Positions 6,847-11,241 of a stretch of DNA of 11,241 bases are shown here, in pieces (the first letter of the stretch is position 1; every line of letters begins with the position of its first letter). A program made the position numbers and the translations under genes. The stretch is from assembly GCA_035693785.1 (NCBI GenBank), contig DASSFZ010000083.1:1-11241 (forward strand), given 5' to 3'. The DNA comes from DASSFZ01 sp035693785. Lineage in GTDB: Bacteria > Chloroflexota > Anaerolineae > Fen-1058. Below the pieces are notes generated by a model. The model had not been told where the DNA came from. It ran no database searches and saw only the letters and a program-made list of their open reading frames with translations.

Positions 6847-8343
6847 ATGAAAACTCTCCTCATCCCCCTCGATCCGAGCACCGCCAGGCCGCTCTATCTG
6901 CAGGTCGCGGACTATATTACAAACCTGGCCAGGCACGGGAATCTGAAAGCTGGGAGCCAGCTACCCCCCACCCGCGTCCTTGCCGAACAACTGCTGGTGC
7001 ACCGCTCTACGGTGATCAACGCCTACGAAGAACTCAAAGCTCGCGGGGTTATCGAGGCGCGGCAGGGCAGCGGCAGCTTCATTGCAACGGGGCTTGACGA
7101 AAGAACCACCGCCATACGGCCCGCGCCGCCATCGCTGCCGACCCAGCCCGATGAGTTGATTGCAGAATTGAGAAGGCTCAACTGGGCTGAGGGTGTCATA
7201 TCCCTTGGTTATGGTCCCCCGGCTGACGAGCTGATGCCGGTTGAAGACTTTGACCGCGCCCGGCGGCGTGTGTTGCGCCGGGACGGACCGAAGACCGCTA
7301 ACTACGAATTGCCGCAGGGCTATCATCCGTTGCGGCAGGCGATTGCCGTGCACCTGGCCGGGCATGGCGTTCAGGTCGATCCGGAAGACGTGATTATTAC
7401 CGCCGGGGCATTGGAGGGGGTCTCGCTTGTGGCGCGCGCTCTGGCAGCTCCGGGAGATTCCCTGCTCATCGAACTGCCCGAATACTTCGGGTATTGGACC
7501 AACCTCGTCTACCAGGGTCTAAACCTGACCGGCTTTGAGCTGCTCGAATCGGGGCCGGATTGGAACTCTTTCGGCCATCTGCTTGAGGAAATTCCTGTGC
7601 GGCCGCGCTTCGTGTTCGTAACCCCCGATCACCAGAACCCGATGGGCATCCGCTGGGGGATGCCACAGCGATATCAATTTCTGAAAACCATCAACGAGCA
7701 CGATTTGCCCATTGTTGAAGATGGCACCTACCGCGACCTGACCTACGACGGTCCGCCTCATCCGCCCCTGCGCGCCCTGGATACGGAGGTGATCTACGTG
7801 GGCACTTTCTCGCACTCGCTGATGCCCGGATTGCGCCTCGGCTTTGTGGTGTGCGGCGGCCGGCTGCGTGACCATGTTGTGCGGCTCAAAGCAGCCTCCA
7901 GCGGGCCGTGCGAAACGCTCAACCAGCGCGCTCTGGCGGATTTTATAACCTCGGGCGAATACGGCCGGCACCTGGAGCGCATCATTCCGGTCTATCGCTC
8001 GCGCCGGGATAGCCTACTGGAGGCCCTGCAAGGGTACTTCCCTCCCGAGGTTCGCTGGAGTTGTCCAGCGGGCGGTTTTTTCATCTGGATCTGGCTTCCT
8101 GGAAAACTTTCCCCGCAAGTTCTCTTTTCCCGCGCCCTGAAGAGCGGCATCTCCATCGCACCCGCTGCCGCGTTCTATCCAGGCCAGGCGGCCCAGAATG
8201 CCTTCCGGCTGGCATTCTCCCGTTATCCCGAAGAGGTGCTGGCACGTGCAGCGATGACCCTGGGTCGATTGCTGGAAGCCATGCTGAAGGATTACAGTCG
8301 AGGAGAACAAAATGGCCAATCTGCAAAACGAACGATTGGGTAA
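6847..8343 (+). CDS. MocR-like GntR regulator with aminotransferase-type domain (PLP lysine replaced by His)
   Basis: The 498-residue protein has an N-terminal GntR winged helix (about 11-77: PLYLQVADYI, LPPTRVLAEQL, STVINAYEELKARG, GSGSFI) and a fold-type I aminotransferase-like domain (from about 105). Cofactor-pocket residues are visible: HQNPMG (Asn264), VEDGTYRDL (Asp292 and Tyr295). The Schiff-base segment, normally GTFSKxLxPGLRLG, reads GTFSHSLMPGLRLG, so His323 (codon 7813-7815, CAC) stands where the lysine should be. The protein may bind PLP or an amino compound without covalent linkage, or another ligand. I chose the ATG at 6847 because GGAG lies five bases upstream; an in-frame ATG at 6829 would add six residues but has poor spacing. 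The gene overlaps the DinB-like gene by 32 bases, which suggests co-expression and probably autoregulation. Confidence 0.9.
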   Translation: MKTLLIPLDPSTARPLYLQVADYITNLARHGNLKAGSQLPPTRVLAEQLLVHRSTVINAYEELKARGVIEARQGSGSFIATGLDERTTAIRPAPPSLPTQPDELIAELRRLNWAEGVISLGYGPPADELMPVEDFDRARRRVLRRDGPKTANYELPQGYHPLRQAIAVHLAGHGVQVDPEDVIITAGALEGVSLVARALAAPGDSLLIELPEYFGYWTNLVYQGLNLTGFELLESGPDWNSFGHLLEEIPVRPRFVFVTPDHQNPMGIRWGMPQRYQFLKTINEHDLPIVEDGTYRDLTYDGPPHPPLRALDTEVIYVGTFSHSLMPGLRLGFVVCGGRLRDHVVRLKAASSGPCETLNQRALADFITSGEYGRHLERIIPVYRSRRDSLLEALQGYFPPEVRWSCPAGGFFIWIWLPGKLSPQVLFSRALKSGISIAPAAAFYPGQAAQNAFRLAFSRYPEEVLARAAMTLGRLLEAMLKDYSRGEQNGQSAKRTIG

Positions 8344-8848
8344 AGCCGAACTGCTGGCGCGCATCCACCACTCGCGCCTGGCCCTGGAGGAAAGGTTAGG
8401 TTCCCTGAACGAAGCCCAACTGACCATCCCTGGCACTAATGGCTGGTCGATCAGAGACCACGTGGCGCACCTGGCGACCTGGGAGTTTGGGGTAGCCGAA
8501 CTCCTGCGCGACCGCCCCCGCTTTGCAGCCATGCAGGTTGAAGAGGCCGTCTCTCAGGGCAAGAGCGAAGAGGAAGTCAACGAACTGATTTACCAGCGCC
8601 ATGCCGGTCGACCGCCTGCGGAGGTCATGGAGGAGTTCCAGGAAGCGCACCGTCAACTGCTTGAGGCCCTCGAGGCGCTGGGCGACGAAGATCTCTACAA
8701 ACCTTATGCGTCTTTCGTGCCCGGAGGCGGCGACCACCGCCTGGATCCCGTCATTAAATGGATTGTCGCGAACACCTACGAGCACTTTGACGAACACCAC
8801 GGCTACATCCGCGCGCTGCTCCAGGGGACACCAACAAGTAAGCAGTAG
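8312..8848 (+). CDS. DinB/ClbS-DfsB-like four-helix-bundle protein
   Basis: This 178-residue, mostly helical, soluble protein fits the DinB-like superfamily of putative metal-dependent enzymes. The first helix pair ends in NGWSIRDHVAHLATWE (His50 and His53), and the last helix contains NTYEHFDEHHGYIRALL (His157, His161, His162). These are the positions where DinB-fold proteins place three metal-binding histidines. The ClbS/DfsB subgroup (DUF1706) includes a colibactin self-resistance protein. The wording here (W-S-x-x-D-x-x-A-H-L-x-x-W-E) suits that subgroup or a general DinB thiol-transferase-like protein; I cannot separate them by eye. GAGGAG six bases before the ATG gives a strong start inside the 3' end of the regulator gene. 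Confidence 0.82.
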   Translation: MANLQNERLGKAELLARIHHSRLALEERLGSLNEAQLTIPGTNGWSIRDHVAHLATWEFGVAELLRDRPRFAAMQVEEAVSQGKSEEEVNELIYQRHAGRPPAEVMEEFQEAHRQLLEALEALGDEDLYKPYASFVPGGGDHRLDPVIKWIVANTYEHFDEHHGYIRALLQGTPTSKQ

Positions 8849-8857
8849 GCTTCTGGC

Positions 8858-9412
8858 GTGGGCATGATCGAAGCACACGACCCCCCATTGCGCATCCGAT
8901 ACGCAACGGTTTCGGATAACATTCAACTTGCAGAAGTAGGAGCTGAAACCTTCTATGACAGTTTCGCGGCGGAAAATACCCCAGAGAATATGGCTGCCTA
9001 TTTGGCCGAGGCCTTTGGCCCAGAGAAACAGGCCCGTGAACTGGCTGATTCCGCTTCCAGATTTTTAATTGTCGAAAGGGACGGCCTGACGGTCGGTTAT
9101 GCTCGCTTGAAATTTGGTGAAGCCCCACCCGCCATTATGGGTCGACGGCCAATGGAGATTGTGCGTTTCTACGCTCGTAAAGCGTGGATTGGCAAAGGCG
9201 TTGGTGCGCGGCTGATGCGGGCATGTTTGCGTGAAGCTGAACGGGCAGGTCGCGACGTCGTTTGGCTGGGTGTCTGGGAGCGGAACTCCCGCGCTATCGC
9301 TTTTTATCGCAAATGGGGTTTTGTCCAAGCGGGTACACAGATGTTTCGGCTTGGAGATGATCCACAACGCGATCTGCTCATGGCAAGGCCGGTCAGCTCG
9401 CGTCAGGTCTGA
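8858..9412 (+). CDS. GNAT family N-acetyltransferase
   Basis: The 184-residue protein carries the GNAT fold. Motif D/A order is visible: strand LTVGYARLKFG, then MEIVRFYARKAWIGKGVGARLMRA with the acetyl-CoA pyrophosphate loop (I-G-K-G-V-G-A), then motif B VWLGVWERNSRAIAFYRKWGF. The front part YDSFAAENTPENMAAYL resembles PaiA-like and related acetyltransferases of polyamines or small amines, but the acceptor cannot be deduced. The GTG at 8858 is nine bases after the DinB-like stop; an ATG two codons later (8864) is an equally good start since the Shine-Dalgarno is weak. Close spacing suggests one transcript with the regulator and DinB genes. A HAD-phosphatase relic starts right after its stop codon. 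Confidence 0.9.
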   Translation: MGMIEAHDPPLRIRYATVSDNIQLAEVGAETFYDSFAAENTPENMAAYLAEAFGPEKQARELADSASRFLIVERDGLTVGYARLKFGEAPPAIMGRRPMEIVRFYARKAWIGKGVGARLMRACLREAERAGRDVVWLGVWERNSRAIAFYRKWGFVQAGTQMFRLGDDPQRDLLMARPVSSRQV

Positions 9413-9559
9413 ACGATCGAAGACGCGGCTGATGGCGTGCAGGCCGCGAAAGCAGCCGGGATGCGTTGTATCGCGGTCGCGCAGGCTTTCCCTGCCGAAT
9501 GATTGTGTGAGGCGGACGTAGTCCGAGGAAAAACATCGGACATACTCCTGTCAGATCTA
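9413..9559 (+). pseudogene. C-terminal relic of a HAD-superfamily phosphatase
   Basis: Directly after the GNAT stop, in the same frame, the sequence reads TIEDAADGVQAAKAAGMRC, IAVAQAFPAE, then a TGA at 9500-9502, then LCEADVVRGKTSDILLSDL. This is the standard end of beta-phosphoglucomutase/phosphoglycolate-phosphatase-like HAD proteins: the motif with the acidic pair E-D-x-x-x-G-V-x-A-A-x-A-A-G-M, the I-A-V strand, and the final A-D-x-V-x-x-L-x-D-L segment. The nucleophile Asp, cap domain and motif II are absent and one stop interrupts the fragment, so no functional enzyme can be made. The last part has an apparent TTG start at 9503 and is in frame with the MFS gene, which would wrongly lengthen that gene. 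Confidence 0.7.
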
Positions 9560-9604
9560 GCCCCGGACTTGGCTAGAAATCGAGTGCCTGAAAGGAAGAT
9601 TTGT

Positions 9605-10834
9605 ATGCAAACAGTTCGCTCGCGCTTCGCAACCCTGACAGCCGATCTCCCACCCACTTACTGGTTTTTGTGGCTTGGAATTCTGATCAATCGCCTGGGC
9701 AGCTTCGTCATCCCCTTTCTCACACTCTACCTCACCAGTCAACGTGGCGTTTCAGTCAGTCAGGCCGCACTGACCGTCTCGCTATTTGGAGCAGGTTCAT
9801 TTGCGGCGCAGTTGGTAGGCGGTGAACTGGCAGACCGACTTGGCCGCCGCCCTGTGCTATTAATGAGCTTATTCATCGCGCCCGTTGCAATGATCGCTTT
9901 GGGGCTTTCCAACTCCCTGCCACTGATTGCCTTCTTCACTCTTATTCTGGGATTTTTCACTGATTTGTTCCGACCAGCCCTAGGTGCGGCAGTTGCGGAT
10001 TTGGTTCCATCCTCCGCGCGGACTCGCGCCTTCGGCTATCAAAACTGGGCAGTCAACCTAGGCTTTTCGCTCGCCCCCATTTTGGCTGGATTCATGGCGC
10101 GCTACAATTACTTTCTGCTTTTCATCGGCGACGCTCTGACTACGTTCATCTTTGGATTGATCGTGCTGGCCCGCATCCCGGAGACGCGGCCTGCCGAGGC
10201 CAGTCACGCCGCGCACACCTCAATCAACGAGAGAATTCACCAGGTCAGGCGCGAGCCGCTTCTGCTGGCTTTCAGCGCGCTGGCTTTGTTCATTGGCGCT
10301 ATCTACATGCAAGGCTACGTCACTCTGCCACTGGATATGCAGGCGCATGGGCTCACATCCGCGGATTTTGGAATGGCTATCGCCGTCAATGGGTTCTTGA
10401 TCGTGGCACTCAGCATCCAGGTGAGTAATGCGGCGTCGAACTGGCCGCGCTTCCGCGCGATGGCCGCCGCGGCTCTTTTCCTCGGAACTGGCTTTGGCTT
10501 GAACGTCTTCGCCGGCAACCTGTTGCCGGTTTACTTTCTAACCGTCGCCGTCTGGACACTCGGCGAGATCACCGCATCGGCAGTTGCCCCGGCCCTTATT
10601 GCCGATCTTTCACCAATCAAATTGCGCGGTTTATATCAGGGCATCTTCGGTTCCGCCTGGGGACTTTCATTCTTTATCGGCCCCGTGCTCGGCGGCTGGG
10701 TCTATGAGCGCGTCGGATCAGCCGCCTTGTGGCTTGGCTGTTTTCTTCTTGGATGTGTACTGGCGCTTTGCTATCTATGGATGGGAAACCTTGCCAGGCA
10801 TCGCGCTGAGAATCCACAACCGTTTCAAACCTGA
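9605..10834 (+). CDS. Major facilitator superfamily (MFS) efflux-type transporter
   Basis: The 409-residue protein shows about twelve hydrophobic helices in two halves with a central hydrophilic loop near residues 195-215. The MFS motif A, GGELADRLGRRPVLL (72-86), lies between helices 2 and 3, and a weaker echo is found in the second half. Proteins of this DHA1-like size and shape are mostly proton-driven drug or metabolite exporters. I start it at the ATG at 9605, with AGGAAG about seven bases upstream. An in-frame TTG at 9503 would add 34 residues, but those encode the tail of the HAD relic. Placed after DinB and GNAT genes, it suits a resistance role. Its last codons abut a methyltransferase fragment, so the C-terminal residues (about NPQPFQT) may be a junction product. 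Confidence 0.9.
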   Translation: MQTVRSRFATLTADLPPTYWFLWLGILINRLGSFVIPFLTLYLTSQRGVSVSQAALTVSLFGAGSFAAQLVGGELADRLGRRPVLLMSLFIAPVAMIALGLSNSLPLIAFFTLILGFFTDLFRPALGAAVADLVPSSARTRAFGYQNWAVNLGFSLAPILAGFMARYNYFLLFIGDALTTFIFGLIVLARIPETRPAEASHAAHTSINERIHQVRREPLLLAFSALALFIGAIYMQGYVTLPLDMQAHGLTSADFGMAIAVNGFLIVALSIQVSNAASNWPRFRAMAAAALFLGTGFGLNVFAGNLLPVYFLTVAVWTLGEITASAVAPALIADLSPIKLRGLYQGIFGSAWGLSFFIGPVLGGWVYERVGSAALWLGCFLLGCVLALCYLWMGNLARHRAENPQPFQT

Positions 10835-10922
10835 CCTGGAAAAGGAGCTGCGATGCGTCTTGAAGCCCGGCGGATTGCTCGCGATAGCGACGGCGCTCCG
10901 CTTCGCTACGCGCCGCGCCTGA
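10824..10922 (+). pseudogene. Fragment of a class I SAM-dependent methyltransferase
   Basis: A plus-strand frame overlapping the last codons of the MFS gene reads FKPDLEKELRCVLKPGGLL and continues AIAT before turning into Arg/Ala-rich residues and a stop at 10920-10922. The wording L-x-E-x-x-R-V-L-K-P-G-G-L-L-A-I is the strand-5 motif of UbiE/Methyltransf_11-type methyltransferases, normally in the middle of a 200-250 residue protein. The SAM-binding glycine motif and all downstream parts are missing. A second reading in the next frame, a 35-codon Arg-rich ORF at 10853-10960, has AAGGAG six bases before its ATG, but I regard it as accidental since the same bases encode the motif above. Confidence 0.55.
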
Positions 10923-10962
10923 TGCGCGTCGTTAGACGGAACAATGACCGGGAATTGTGACG

Positions 10963-11241
10963 ATGAGACATGTCAACTACAATGAAATCGCCGAAGAGTT
11001 GGTCATCACACACGCCCGATTGGCGGACATTAATGAGGCCGCGTCAATTGCATCCGTTCTGTATCAGGCGTTCCTGGAGTATGAATCCTTCTACACGCCT
11101 GAGGCTTTTTCAGCCACGACGCCCACGACAGAGAAGATACATGATCGTTGGAATGAAGGGCCCTTCTGGGTGGCAGTACGTGGTGAAAGCATCGTAGGCA
11201 CCGTCTCTGCTGTCCTAAGGGCAGAGCTTTATACATTCGCA
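10963..11241 (+). CDS. GNAT family N-acetyltransferase, 3' part beyond the window
   Basis: An open frame of 93 codons runs from the ATG at 10963 to the right edge without a stop. It begins MRHVNYNEIAEELVITHARL, typical of the first strand and helix of a GNAT (ITxARxxD), and ends with PFWVAVRGESIVGTVSAVL followed by RAELYTF. This matches the W-V-A-x-x-x-x-I-V-G-T-V strand 2-3 hairpin before the acetyl-CoA motif, which lies outside the window. Only the N-terminal half of a normal ~160-180 residue protein is seen. The Shine-Dalgarno (GGGAA) is weak. Acceptor substrate unknown. Confidence 0.75.
   Translation, partial: MRHVNYNEIAEELVITHARLADINEAASIASVLYQAFLEYESFYTPEAFSATTPTTEKIHDRWNEGPFWVAVRGESIVGTVSAVLRAELYTFA

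Noticed and set aside
9503..9604. TTG at 9503 as start of the MFS transporter
   Set aside because: The added 34 residues read as the tail of a HAD phosphatase, and the ATG at 9605 has a good AGGAAG ribosome binding site directly before a typical MFS N-terminus.
10853..10960. 35-codon Arg-rich small ORF with an AAGGAG site, ending two bases before the last GNAT gene
   Set aside because: The same bases in another frame encode a methyltransferase motif; the apparent Shine-Dalgarno is the codons for EKE-L, and the peptide has no recognisable pattern. A leader-peptide role cannot be fully excluded.

Overview
The window is high-GC bacterial DNA, apart from an AT-richer first ~230 bases. It holds nine complete protein genes, one gene cut by the right edge, and at least three short spacer stretches that read as fragments of otherwise absent genes. 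Gene content (ABC-2 transporter pair, membrane-anchored alpha/beta hydrolase, FGE-sulfatase lipoprotein, MocR-type regulator, DinB, GNATs, MFS pump) and protein style suggest an environmental Chloroflexota-like bacterium. That assignment is inference from style only; there is no rRNA or marker gene. No rRNA, tRNA, CRISPR array or transposase was seen.

Left half, minus strand (5276 down to 435): a four-gene block, possibly one transcription unit, each gene with a good Shine-Dalgarno sequence. In transcription order it encodes an unrecognised four-helix membrane protein with a large outside loop (4164-5276), a seven-helix membrane domain fused to an alpha/beta hydrolase (2379-4061), an ABC ATPase (1234-2202) and its ABC-2 permease (435-1247, start overlapping the ATPase end by 14 bases). 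A strong hairpin at 234-276 probably terminates it. The 5' leader of the first gene can fold into two mutually exclusive hairpins.

Middle (5277-5936): a 660-base divergent spacer with no intact gene. It carries a candidate promoter for the minus block, a perfect 9-bp hairpin, and a relic of a peptide-type (OppC/DppC-like) ABC permease.

Right half, plus strand (5937 to the edge): FGE-sulfatase-domain lipoprotein, MocR-like GntR/aminotransferase regulator (overlapping the next gene by 32 bases), DinB/ClbS-like protein, GNAT acetyltransferase, MFS efflux-type transporter, and a second GNAT running off the edge. The DinB, GNAT, MFS and GNAT products fit a small detoxification/resistance set headed by the regulator, but the ligand is unknown.

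Most notable: the MocR-like protein has histidine where the family has its PLP-binding lysine; the membrane domain of the hydrolase looks like a CPBP (Abi) protease domain that lost catalytic residues; and gene fragments (HAD phosphatase tail, methyltransferase piece) lie immediately behind the stops of intact plus-strand genes, suggesting repeated gene replacement or insertion.
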